This document shows positions 53,551 through 63,871 of a DNA stretch of 64,000 bases, piece after piece (position 1 is the first letter of the stretch; every line of letters begins with the position of its first letter). The stretch is from the NCBI GenBank assembly GCA_944548615.1, contig OX155950.1, positions 36,197,027 to 36,261,026 on the forward strand, in the 5' to 3' direction. The notes beneath the pieces are model-generated. The model was not told the origin of the DNA. It did no database searches and saw nothing but the letters and a program-made list of their open reading frames with translations. The stretch comes from Micropterix aruncella. Its lineage: Eukaryota; Arthropoda; Insecta; Lepidoptera; Micropterigidae. Made by a program: the position numbers and the translations under genes.

Positions 53551-54033
53551 GCTAACTTAGCAGGCTATAATTATTAAATGCAGGAAAATCTCGAGAAAGA
53601 AACGCTAACGTAAAGAGTCAGCAGGTATTATTTGCATTTAAATACTTCAAGCTTACTCAACTGTAAAAGAAGGCATCGCAAGAAAAAAATCAGTTGTATC
53701 ATCTTAAGACTTTCCCAGAAAGTAGTTAAGGACTGATTTCATTTGAATATTAACTTCAAAAATAAAATCGACGAGCTCCCTCCGATTTGGTTCCGTCGCA
53801 ACCACCTCGGGCGGCGTGGAAAGTGGCTTCGCTGGAAATATTCGTCCACGGAAGGGTGAACTGCCTTCACGAAAATGAATTTTACTGCTAACTTAGCAGG
53901 CTATAATTATTATTAAATGCAGGAAAATCTCGAGAAAGGAACGCTAACGTGAAGAGTCAGCAGGCAATATTTGCATTTAAATATTTTAACCTTACTCAAC
54001 TGTTAAAAACGGCATCGCAAAAAAAAATCGGTA
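53486..54033 (+). repeat. Direct duplication of about 210 bp, offset 336 bp
   Basis: Bases 53486-53696 recur at 53822-54033 with few differences ('ggaaatattcgtccacggaa', 'ttagcaggctataattatta', 'gcaggaaaatctcgagaaag'). Confidence 0.92.
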
Positions 54034-54419
54034 GATCAGACTGTAGATCATCTCACAGCGCGTTTACGACATAGGAAATTATTATTTAATTTTTTTGACA
54101 ATTTCTTTATTTATCTATTTATTTATTTGTGTATTTCTTTATTGATACTTTTATGCAAGTATTTCATTAATATATGTAATAATTTATGTATATATTTGTA
54201 TATACAATATAATACAATACAATCAACTACTCCAGTAGATAGGCATTCCTACACTTGGATGCGTCATAAAATTAAATGCCTAAAATTTAATTATTAAAAA
54301 CATAACTATCATGATAGTTTTCATGGCTGTAATATTATATTTCATATTACCTACTTGCAAATAATCAAAATATACTAATGTCATTAAAAAGTAAGAGAGA
54401 AAATTATATAAATAAATAC

Positions 54420-55275
54420 AAACGGAGCTGCAATGGAATTCACCGACCGGAGTCGGGCCCATCATAATACTATTTTTTTTACACTTCTGGGGGGTGAGCA
54501 GTGGATTCCGGACTTACGAACCGGCTGTGGTAGGTTTAGGACAGCTGTCTTGCCACATGTGAGCGTTCACCTTACCACCCATTCACTCCCCCTTCGAAGC
54601 CATAGAATTTGAGATGCGCAAATCGCAGTTTTAGATAATTTTTCTAAGAAAGAGTTGATTATTTTTCTGGAAAGGCCAAGATCTTTAAAGAGGTGAAATA
54701 GAGATTAAGCTGGCAGGCCACGAGCGTCAACTTCCACCGCGTGAAGGTGAACAGTGAAGCCGTTCCGGGTTACGGCATTTGCAAGATCATGGTATTTATT
54801 TAATTTGTACTCGTGGTTTTTTGGGATATTTGATTCCCATGGAACAGTTAATTCTACAATAAGAGCCACCTTCCGAGATAGAGAGTAAAGAGTTATATCT
54901 GGACGGAGGGCTGTGCATCCGAGACTTTCAGGGAATTTATACTGCTTAGAGACCGAATCAACCTCCAGAATCCAATCTGTAGCTTTCTCGATTATTGAGA
55001 AAGGTTTTGTAGTTAAATGTTTTTTGCCTTTAGAGCCATCCCGCACAAACTGTATTGGGGGTTTGGAGGATACTGGCAAACCCTTGTTGGCACGAGCCAC
55101 TGAGAGACTAATTACCTCGCGAATAACAGCGAGAACTTTGTCATGGCGGTAAGTGTACCGTCCTTGATCTAAGGCCACCTTGCAGCCAGCTCGAATGTGT
55201 CTAGCTGTGCAAGGGGTATTGCTACAGAGGGGACAAGAACTATCCTCGGCAAAGCTCCAACGAGCGAGGTTGCAA
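54420..55275 (-). mobile_element. Retroelement fragment inserted in LINE UTR
   Basis: The boundaries come from comparison with 26395-26420, where 'gaataatatattaaaatag' and 'aatttctatgtaaaataatc' are close together. Here they are about 850 bp apart. The insert encodes the domain at 54705-55295 and a 3' UTR of about 280 bp. Confidence 0.6.
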
Positions 55276-55295
55276 ATTCTATGTAGAATAATCAA
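54705..55295 (-). pseudogene. Restriction-like endonuclease-type C-terminal domain of a retroelement
   Basis: An open frame of 196 codons on the minus strand. It shows a CPLC ... C ... HIRAGC zinc-binding region (about residues 21-39), then GRYTYRHDKVL, then LRPDITLYS ... VALIVELTVPWE (about 128-152), and near the end HLHAVEVDARG. The spaced PD ... ELT acidic motif is typical of PD-(D/E)XK nucleases; proteins of this layout are the C-terminal ends of reverse-transcriptase polyproteins in many invertebrates. No RT is present here (5'-truncated). The frame is intact to the end, hinting at recent insertion. The exact clade is uncertain. Confidence 0.7.
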
Positions 55296-55519
55296 CGTAA
55301 AATAATGTTATTGTCAATCCAGCAATATGCCTTCGTATTTTTTAAACATAAATAGATGTATAATAAATTATTTGAGAATTAGAATATCAGCTATCATAAT
55401 ACCGTTTTGTTTAAAATTTTACAAATTTTACGAATTATCAACATGGAAAATAAACTCGGAATTTTCCAACTCCCTTATACCATAGATTGGGTTTCTTACC
55501 AAATTATTTATAATTATCT

Positions 55520-56064
55520 TGTGAGGGACCACCCCTCACTAGACTCCAATTTGCTCGATGTGAGGAGGTGGTATCAACTTGGGGTTTTCTCCGTAATGAA
55601 AGGCGGTCTTGACGAAGCCGAAGATGTTTATTGATGAATTTGATTGAAGATTGCCAGTTATAACGCTTCCGAATATTGATCGCGGCGAGCGGTTAGAAAG
55701 TGATTGCACGAAGAATGATGATCGCGGATGTTTACTCGAAAAATGAGCGCGGAGGGTGGTTACCCGAGGAATGATGCGGAAGGCGACCGCTCGAGAATGA
55801 TAATTGATTGGTCGAATGTACTGGTTTTTATACCATAATGCATGACGCAATGCTGAAAGAGTGGTGGTAATAAGTGTGTCGATTGAATCGATTAGAAGAA
55901 ATCAACATGAGTCACCGGCTGCGACTGCATTCATTGCCGAAATTAGATGGAATTTAATGGCAGTCCACGTGTAGAATCGATTGTATTTGCGATTATGAAT
56001 TTGTATGGAATCTATTTGCTGGTCATGCTTTTGTTGACTGATATGTAGGTACGAAGTCCCTACG
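55520..56064 (+). repeat. Solo LTR, 545 bp, in LINE
   Basis: Begins TGTGAGGGACCACCCCTCAC and ends CCCTACG. ATCT lies on both sides (55516-55519 and 56065-56068) as a 4-bp target duplication. Similar to the inverted LTR at 60576-61183 over its first ~150 bp. No internal region, so it arose by LTR-LTR recombination. Confidence 0.82.
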
Positions 56065-56394
56065 ATCTTTTTAAATTGGTCCTCTTCAAGGCTTTTCATT
56101 TGCTCTGGAAGCTTATTATAGAAGGACAAATTTTGGTGAACAAAACTGGAGATTAGATTTATTCCTCGTACCGTGATGAAGAAAATCACTATTCACCGGA
56201 ACTTCTGCTATGTGTCTACGAGCGAACATAATATTTTGGTAGATGTAGGAAGAAAATATAAGGTATACATACAGACCAACCCCTTCAATCGCTACTTCTC
56301 CCTATGCTTCAGCTTTAGATAACTGAATTTAATTAAATTCAATTAAAATTGCTAAATATTCATTGTAAAACCTTGACAAGTAAATGTAATAAAA

Positions 56395-56790
56395 GGAATA
56401 AAAAAACAGGACTGCCGTTACAAAAAGTAAACTAGGGTATTTACATTTTTTTGTACGGTTTTATATTAAATATTTGTTGTTTATGTATTTATCTATATAG
56501 CAACTTACATATTTTCGGATTGTACTCAAATAGACTTTTCATTCGACACCAAACACGATATATTTATATTAATTTATTGACATTTCGAGATTTGGACATT
56601 TAGACAGCTACTTACTTGATATTTTGACAGCTTAAGTACCCTATAATACTCGGAATTACATAACGGTTCTAACAATACCACATTACTCTAAATCAGTTCG
56701 AGCGTTTAGAAGTTATTGCGAAATAAAAAACGGAAAACATACATAGATGAACCATGAACACATTACACTCCTTTTTAGTTGGACAGTCAG
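56395..56790 (+). repeat. Dispersed repeat family C, copy 2
   Basis: Shares 'gactgccgttacaaaaa', 'gtaccctataatactcgg', 'gaaaacatacat' and 'tttttagttggacagtc' with the other copies. Confidence 0.75.
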
Positions 56791-56999
56791 GTAAAATCAA
56801 GTAAACGGCCTTATATTTATTGTTACGATAATATATGTCAAATTGTTGAGAGCAACGCTGTCCAATTCTCTTATAATTCAAATATTATAGCTAGAAGATC
56901 ATTATATCATACTAGTGTGTTCCTGGCGCGTAATATTCCCTATTTGCCATCCCACCAATCATCGTATACTGTTATCGGTTTGTTGTCGAATGCTAGTTC

Positions 57000-57340
57000 A
57001 AAGTATGCAAACAGAAGTGGGATTTGCGCACTGTTTTGATTTAGTCCGATGCACGGTCTGGAGTGCATCCGCAGCGCCCTAATGCATTGGCGCATTTCGC
57101 GAACGCGCCACGGAATGCAATCAACGCCCGACCGCCCCAGACGTAAATAAACAAACGGAACTAAACGATATCGGGTGAATTATTCAATAGTGAGTGCGCG
57201 GCGCGCGTAATGGGCCGAATTCAAATGAACCGCAAATATTCGGTCGGACGGCGCGACGAGCGCGGTCGAACGCATTGTGACCGTTCATGATGCGCCTAAA
57301 CGGTCGTGTTCGTCACCACCTCCGGCAATAGTTGGGGAGC
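57000..57340. other. GC-rich non-repetitive block
   Basis: CpG-rich with several 'gcgcg' stretches. Its right end (57268-57335) recurs at 60378-60440. No credible coding. Confidence 0.35.
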
Positions 57341-57614
57341 CAGCGACAAAAAGGTGGAAGAGTTCTGAAAAAGCTGACACTTTCAGATCAGACAGTATTT
57401 GTTAGTATTTTCATTGTTAGTATTTTTTTTTACTAAGTGGAGCAGTTCATGCGCTTCTTGCTCAAGACTTGTTCCAGTGATTTCTATGAGAAAGGCGTAA
57501 AAAATCATTCTATCCACTGACAAAAGTGCATAGAAATGGCTGGAACATTTTTTAAGCTATTGCATAGCTTTTATCGCGGGCCTAGGCCAGCGCGGCGACC
57601 GAATGAAGAAATTT

Positions 57615-57939
57615 CTTAACGAAAATTAATGATTTTAAACTGATAATTACGTCTAAACGACTACTGCTTACGATTCGAAAAAAATATAAGTTAAACAAGA
57701 ACATTTTCCTAATATTCTTAGCTTTGAATATTTTAGATTTTGCTTATATTACATAGTGTAATTAATTTGTGAAATTAAGTCTAACCGAACACAAAAACGA
57801 CTACTACGGAAATACTATTTGGCGTATTATTATGAAACCTGCACCATTTTAAAGATTATTTTGATTATCTATCTTTTTATCTACGATTTTTTTCGAATAA
57901 TCCGTTTTTTTGCTTTATCGAATAAAAAATCCGTGCGCG
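57615..57939 (-). repeat. Dispersed repeat family E, second copy
   Basis: Inverted relative to 15655-15992. Confidence 0.8.
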
Positions 57940-58033
57940 GCGCTCTATCGGAAGACGTTTAAATTATTCCGAATCATTTGCTACCGCAGCCGCAAATGAT
58001 TCGGAATAATTTTAACGTTTTCCGATAGAGCGC
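57940..58033. repeat. Long hairpin, 42-bp arms, 10-base loop
   Basis: GCGCTCTATCGGAA...ATTTGC (57940-57981) and its inverse (57992-58033) differ at two positions. It lies at the end of family E copy 2 and is absent from copy 1. Confidence 0.95.
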
Positions 58034-59090
58034 AGTTATCTGATATCAGAAAAAATAAAATAAATAAATAATTATAATTGCATAATATATGCAATAGCTT
58101 TACCGCGGCAGTCCCCGAGTGCCACACGTTTTTTTTACTGGTACTTAATGGAATTTTCTATAAAATCTTTACCAACAAAGGCAAGCCAAAAACATATATT
58201 GGATGATATTAAAATGTATACATAATAAGTATAAAATGACAGCAGGTATCATTAAATGACTGACACTAAAGGGATTTTTAAATAGACTGATGAGACAACG
58301 CACGAGACACCGTGAATCTTGGCGAACAACGCCTTTTAGTTATGGGTATTGCAGCCGATACGATTATTATTGAATAAAGAGTGTCACAAGCCATTTCCTA
58401 GGACAGCATTGACTTTGTTTTGTATCGCATAAAAAATATTTAAAAAACGACAAAAACCCTACATAACAGAGATCAGGCAGTTTCTCTGGTCTTCCGTTAA
58501 GACCTCCGCTGGGCAACTGTCTTTCGCACAACCACCAAGCGAGTGTGTCCGCGTTCACCTCTTCCAAGCGGTTGCAAACTGTCAATAACCCGACGCAGCA
58601 GTAAATAAGACCTAAGAATGTTTAAATGTCATTTAAAATCAACCGGGACTATAAAAACTTGTAATACTGGGTAAGTTCGAATGTTCCAAAATTGATAAAT
58701 AATTATCAAAATAATTAGTAAATAAGTACTGAAAGAAAAAACAATAATAAATTATGGAAAAAATTAGGTAGTTTCCTGGTTTTTAACAAAGTTGCATTTG
58801 TTATCACCACAGAGACAAGGAATGCGACATGCACCATATATGCCGTATATCAACCCTGCATCATCAGGTGTTGTAGTACGACTTCTACCACCACGATAAC
58901 CGTTCTTGCAGTTTATAGCAATTAGTATTTGTTTGCGAATTTTGTAAGTTTTTGAACACACATAACTCACTGTCACCGTATTTTTCTTCAGCTTCCCTAC
59001 TTCAACGGGTACAGTCTTAAATTTAATAGATAATCGATTTTCATGTCATTGCCCCTGCTTGCTTTTCTACTTGGAACCCTATCTTCTACG
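58034..59090. other. Non-coding stretch without recognisable genes
   Basis: A 70-codon minus frame at 58764-58976 has several cysteines (PCLCGDNKCNF) but no domain I recognise. Confidence 0.4.
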
Positions 59091-59094
59091 TGGA

Positions 59095-59290
59095 ACCCTC
59101 TTCTTAAAATGTTCCCGCCGCTGAACGCCGAACGCAAGGATGTAAGACAGGATACATTGAGTGTTGTGTGCAAGACGGACTTTCGAAATTCGCGCGCTCC
59201 GAGCCCGGCCCCCCACCACCGTTATAACCCATGCAGTGGCGGCAGCGGTATGCGGCCTACCCGCAAAACAACGGATTGACAGCTCTTTCA
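59095..59290 (+). repeat. Dispersed repeat (family D) shared with 45640-45830
   Basis: Common blocks are 'tgagtgttgtgtgcaagacg' (compare 'tgagtgttatgtgcatggtg') and 'aaattcgcgcg', both followed by a pyrimidine-rich stretch and the fold-back family start 'gtctaccctgg' or its interrupted form. Confidence 0.55.
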
Positions 59291-59395
59291 GTCTACCCTG
59301 GCTGCAACGTCACCGAAATGTCGGGTGCTACAAATTTCACGCGGTAAATTTGTTTTTATACTATTTATAATGTCAAACAACCGCGATATCTTCCA
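59291..59395 (+). repeat. Fold-back repeat family, single arm
   Basis: 'agtctaccctgg', 'gtcgggtgctacaaatttca', 'cgcggtaaatttg' and 'caaccgcgatat', as at 38925-39085 (opposite order) and 63872-64000. Confidence 0.75.
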
Positions 59396-60009
59396 TTTTA
59401 TATATGGTCAGAATTCTTCATAATAGAACGCGAGGCTCCAGAATCTCCATACATGTCATTTATAACTCTGACCATATGTTTGAAGTTTTTTATTACATCC
59501 ACTGTCTACTGATGAATTTTCAGCTTATTCAAAACACTTTGAGGGTACTAATTAAAATCACACCTTTCCTAGTACGCCAGCGCCAGGTGTCCCGAAATCT
59601 GGCCTGCTGACTATACCCCGGCATTATATGTCCAAAATATTGTCTGATCTGAAAATACCAGCTTTTCCAAAACTCTTGCACTTTTTTGTCGCTGGCTCTT
59701 GTACTACTATTTCATCCGACCGCGTACAATATGGTGCCAAATTTTCGACGCGTGTAACGATTCGACGGTCAATAAACGACCGTGCTTTACATGGCTGTTT
59801 CGTTACAGACAACGAAATTTGGACCAATCAACTCCTGGTGGGGTTTATCTGATTGTATGCTCAACTAGCTTACAATCAAACGGCAGCTAACGGTTCCGCG
59901 CAACTTGGGCCATATGACTTGCTCGATACCTTTGTTTGGCTGAACTCAGAAAAAGAGCGAAAACTATATAATAGCAATATTATATTAATATGAATATTTC
60001 AGTTTCTAA
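59396..60009. other. Non-coding stretch; diverged repeat shared with 61690-61865
   Basis: 'cgattcgacggtcaataaac', 'catggctgtttcgttacaga' and 'ccaatcaactcctggtgggg' (59757-59843) have counterparts at 61780-61865, directly 5' of the Helitron-like copy 3. Confidence 0.6.
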
Positions 60010-60360
60010 AAAATAATTTTTTTTTACACAACTGCCTAACAAAATAGGAGTGTAATGTGCCCAGGTTTCGTCTATGTATGTTTTCCGTCTCTTTATTCAA
60101 CCATAGCTTATAAACGCTTGAACTGATTTGGAAGTGTGTGGTATTTTTAGAATCGCTATATAGTCCCAAAGGGCACCCTAACTGTCCAGTCATATGGTAC
60201 CCTAAATATCAAGTAAATAGTTGTCTAAAGGTCCAAATGTCAATAAATTAATATGCATTTATCGTGTTTAGTGTCAAATAAAAGGTCTGAATGAGTAAAT
60301 TCCGCAAATATACATGTATCGATATGGATAAATACATAAACCACAAATATTTCAATTAAA
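60010..60360 (-). repeat. Dispersed repeat family C, copy 3 (inverted)
   Basis: See 45185-45600. Confidence 0.7.
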
Positions 60361-60575
60361 AATACCGTAATAAAAACCGGTCGAACGCATTGTGACCGTT
60401 CATGATGTGATCAAACGGTCGCGTTCGTCACCGCCTCCGCCTATTACATCTGATCGCGGACAACGGGCTGCCAAAGGACAATGGGCAAAAATATATGGGC
60501 GCTGGGCCCACCTCTCCAATAACAAAAACGTACTTATCATTAGAAAGATCTATTTAAATAAAATATTTATGAGTC

Positions 60576-61183
60576 TGTAACGGCCCTTAAGTTCGTTACA
60601 TACAATCAACAAATGCATCGATTTCCAGTGAAATCCACTGACACAATTCAGCTATTATTTTGACTCGTGCAGCGGTGAATCAGCACGATGTAACAATACT
60701 TTTACTCAGAATATTTCGGATTGCATCATTTATTGGCCTATATAAACCGGCGAAAAAGCAACCAAAGTATCATTCCCGAGTGACCACCTTCCCCTAAGGT
60801 TGCGACGGCATATTCGGTACCCTTCTCACGAGGTGTGTCAACGAATCCGGCTTCTTGGTTTCCTTTCCTTACCTTTCCCAGTCACGGAGCATCAGTCTGC
60901 TATCCCACAGACTCGAGCCTTGCCCAGTACAAGATACTAGGAGCACACATACAATCCTAATCCATATATCCTCGTAATCGCAGTCGCGCATCAATACACT
61001 CGCGTCAACATAACCTGTTCGGGAGGCGTTATAACTGGCAATATCAAACCTTCGATCAATAAATTCCTTCTACTTCATTCGAAACCGCCTATACCTCGAA
61101 ACCCAACACGGAGATAACTCGTTAGTTGATACCACCACCTCACACCCAACAATTTGGAGTCTAGTGAGGGGTGGTCCCTTACA
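60576..61183 (-). repeat. Solo LTR, 608 bp, perfect 4-bp target duplication
   Basis: On the minus strand it starts TGTAAGGGACCACCCCTCAC and ends CCGTTACA. AGTC occurs at 60572-60575 and 61184-61187. A TATA-like 'tatataggccaataaatgat' lies near 60740 (minus strand) and could be the LTR promoter region. Same family as 55520-56064; no internal coding. Confidence 0.88.
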
Positions 61184-61865
61184 AGTCCTACAACTCACTT
61201 TAATTATGAACTGTTTCAGAGCTTTGAAGTTTGGAATCTTCTTAAATATGGCTAATGACACGAATACCCCAATTCCAATTAAAATATATTAGTTACAGTG
61301 AAGATCCATAAAAGATTGTATATTATGATGTACGGCCACTGGGCACACCATTTCGGACAGCTGACCTTAGCATATTACATAAGTCAGTAAACAGAGCGAC
61401 TAGGAAATCATGAGTCACATTACAGAGTTCAAGCAACGTATCGCAGTATTTCCCCTCCATATATTGCTGACAAACTCCAGCATTCCTAGGAATATATATT
61501 TTTTACTTACACAGCGTATATACTTTATCGTGTCGGATATTTCGCAATGGTTTTTATTTAAACAACTACAAAAAATGCAATGGCGGGATGTGATAGGTGC
61601 CCTAGGATATATTAGGTAATTGGCCATATTTAATAGGATATAACTCAGAAATGGCTCATAATTGTGAACAGTCTTCCTACTAATAAATGTTCTACATAAA
61701 AAGATCTTTTGGTATATGATTTACAGCTATTGGAAAAAAAGAGGCGAAAATGCCCATTCTCTTTTGTGGCGTGTCTAACAATTCGACGGCCAATATTCGA
61801 CTGTACTGTACGTGGCTATTTTGCTGCAGACAATGAAATTGAGGCCAATCAAGCTCTGGTGGGAC

Positions 61866-62512
61866 TAATGAGGCCATGCTGAGTTGGCCACTAAGACCCA
61901 TTTGTTCAGGGTTGGTCACACTCACGGGTCAACACCCATCCGGCGGCCTCCACGCATGAAGTGCGAGCCCGGGTAGGACTCTGGCCTTGTTGCTAGTTTC
62001 CCCTTGGAGTCAATCTTCTGGCGCTCCTGGACGGTCAATTGTGTGAGCCAATCGATTGTGCATTCTGACTAACAGTCGGGGGAGTCTGAAAGCAGTACTG
62101 TTTCCTATAGAGCGGGGGTAGTGGCTAACCTTACGGCGACTACTCTTGAAACGACCATCGGCTACCCGATCCCGGGTGAAGAGCCGGGCAAAAGGTGCCG
62201 TGGTCCGCGATAGATTCGGTTTACACCGTTTCACCGCTTCGTAAGGGAGAGAACCGCGCAAGCGACCTCGAACTTGTAGCCAGTCGAGAGACCTGAGTAA
62301 TCTGGTCGCAACTGGAAATAAGGGCGTGAGTGTAAGCCCGCTGGATAACATGCTGGATATCTCGCGGATAAGGCGTTGGCCTCTTACGGGCATGTGGCGG
62401 AGCTTGACGGTTGACTGTTTTGTCTTTACTTCACGGGAGATAGAACGACCAATCTTTAAAACTTCCTGAGGTGACGCGTTCGCCCGTTGTAGTTGACAGC
62501 TCTAGTTGTAAT
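61866..62512 (+). mobile_element. Helitron-like non-autonomous repeat (family A), copy 3
   Basis: Full-length partner of 33695-34357. The 3' end shows 'gcgttcgcccgttgtag' then CTAG before T. The minus-strand open frame of 127 codons is shared by copies but has no domain. Confidence 0.58.
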
Positions 62513-62699
62513 AAGAATATACAATATACCAGAAAACTTTGTTTACAATATACCAGAAAACTTTTTTTACAATTGTAGGGACGATTTTACGTACTCTTTG
62601 TGGGTTTCGGGTTTATTTTTTGTTTTTTTTTTCTATGAACGTACGTAATACGTTTTGTTGATAATATAGCGGACATATGACGTACGTTTATATAGGCAG

Positions 62700-62884
62700 G
62701 GCGGCTAAGGACCATATGACTTTTATGTCCCATAACCTCAAAATAATTTTATAAATTATCGAATACGAATGATTTATAAAATATATTTCTTCCTATATAT
62801 TGAGACATCAGAATCTTAATATTAGCAAAAAAAAATATTGTTTAAAATATACCGCATTTTTTTTTAAATATCGCAAATGACAAC
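62700..62884 (+). repeat. Dispersed repeat shared with 43735-43935
   Basis: Same blocks in the same order; ends at 'aaatatcgcaaatgac', where the SINE begins. Confidence 0.75.
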
Positions 62885-63165
62885 GCCCGGTGGCATAGTG
62901 GTTAGGTCGCCTGATCTTACATTGTAAGGTCCTGGGTTTGATTCCCGGCTGGGTCACCATTTTCCGTTGGGATCAAATTAACGGATTTGCATTTTCAATT
63001 CTGTCGATCGAATGCAATAACAAGACACACACTTACAGGCATGTTACACAAACACATTCATATAACACGTCATAGTAGGGTTGGTTGTAAGACATTGTAA
63101 TATGACAATAAACCCGCCTATTGTGACATTTTCACAATAAAGAGTATAAACAAACAAACAACAAA
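62885..63165 (+). mobile_element. tRNA-derived SINE
   Basis: The head has pol III promoter boxes: A box TGGCATAGTGG at 62891 and B box GGTTTGATTCC at 62935-62945 (one base from consensus). It ends 'gggtcacca', like a tRNA 3' end, but the acceptor stem does not pair well. The body is about 120 bp. The 3' end ('gttgtaagacattg', 'acaataaacccgcct', 'aaagagtataaac') resembles the 3' UTR of the LINE at 34440-35098. An A-rich tail (acaaacaaac) follows. A SINE copying a LINE tail is expected to use that LINE's reverse transcriptase. Confidence 0.82.
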
Positions 63166-63489
63166 AATTTTTCATAAAGGTATTCAAAACCGTGGCACCG
63201 AGGTTAAAGAGAACTTGATTTAAGAAAACCATATGTAATGTCCAGAGAAGGGTGGTGAGTGTCTCCCTATACTGAAGTATTCTCAAAGCGGGTAGCTTTG
63301 ATATCATAAGTGGGTAGTACAAGATCTAAAAACAAAGACTATCGCGATTGTTCGACATCATATAATATAACAGGATGGGTTTTCTTTAGGATACTAAATT
63401 TCCGGCGTATATTCGACGACCGATATGCGTCCGAGGATATAGGGAAATTGGGGAAAACCATTTTGTGAATATTTTAAACATCGTATTTT

Positions 63490-63850
63490 TAAACGACTGC
63501 CCACAAAAAAGAAGTTTAATGTGTTCAAGTTTCATCTATGTATGTTTTTCTTTTCTTTATTCCACCACAACTTCAAAACGTTTAAACCGATTTAAAATTA
63601 CCGGTTACCGGTAATTTAACCGGTTTATTTCTATTATACAATATATATTATACAATAATTATATTATACAATAAACCGGTGAAATTGTAATTCCGAGTGT
63701 CATAGAGTAGATTAACTGTCCAAATATCAAGTAATTAATTCTAAATGCTCAAATGCAATGTCTACATGCCCAAATATCAATAAATTAACATAAAAATATC
63801 GTGCCTAATGTCAAATGAAAGGTATGTTTGATTAGATTATGGACTTTACA
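63490..63850 (-). repeat. Dispersed repeat family C, copy 4 (inverted)
   Basis: See 45185-45600. Interrupted near 63600-63690 by a small 'aaccggt'-rich segment. Confidence 0.65.
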
Positions 63851-63871
63851 AATAGGATAGAAAACTAATTT

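Larger units (their letters stand above)
54185..56190 (-). pseudogene. LINE 3' end split by two later insertions
   Basis: Minus-strand LINE C-terminus from 56189 (FVHQNLSFYNKLPEQMKSLE, DQFKKI) resumes at 55519 and ends in UTR at about 54190. Comparison with the uninterrupted copy at 26185-26735 shows two insertions: a solo LTR (55520-56064) and a second retroelement fragment (about 54420-55275). The LINE is therefore the oldest layer here. Confidence 0.72.

Noticed and set aside
58764..58976. Cysteine-containing 70-codon frame as a possible small secreted protein
   Set aside because: No signal peptide, no known cysteine pattern and no supporting context.
62885..62960. Possible tRNA gene
   Set aside because: A and B boxes are present but the acceptor stem does not pair and a SINE body with LINE-like 3' end follows.
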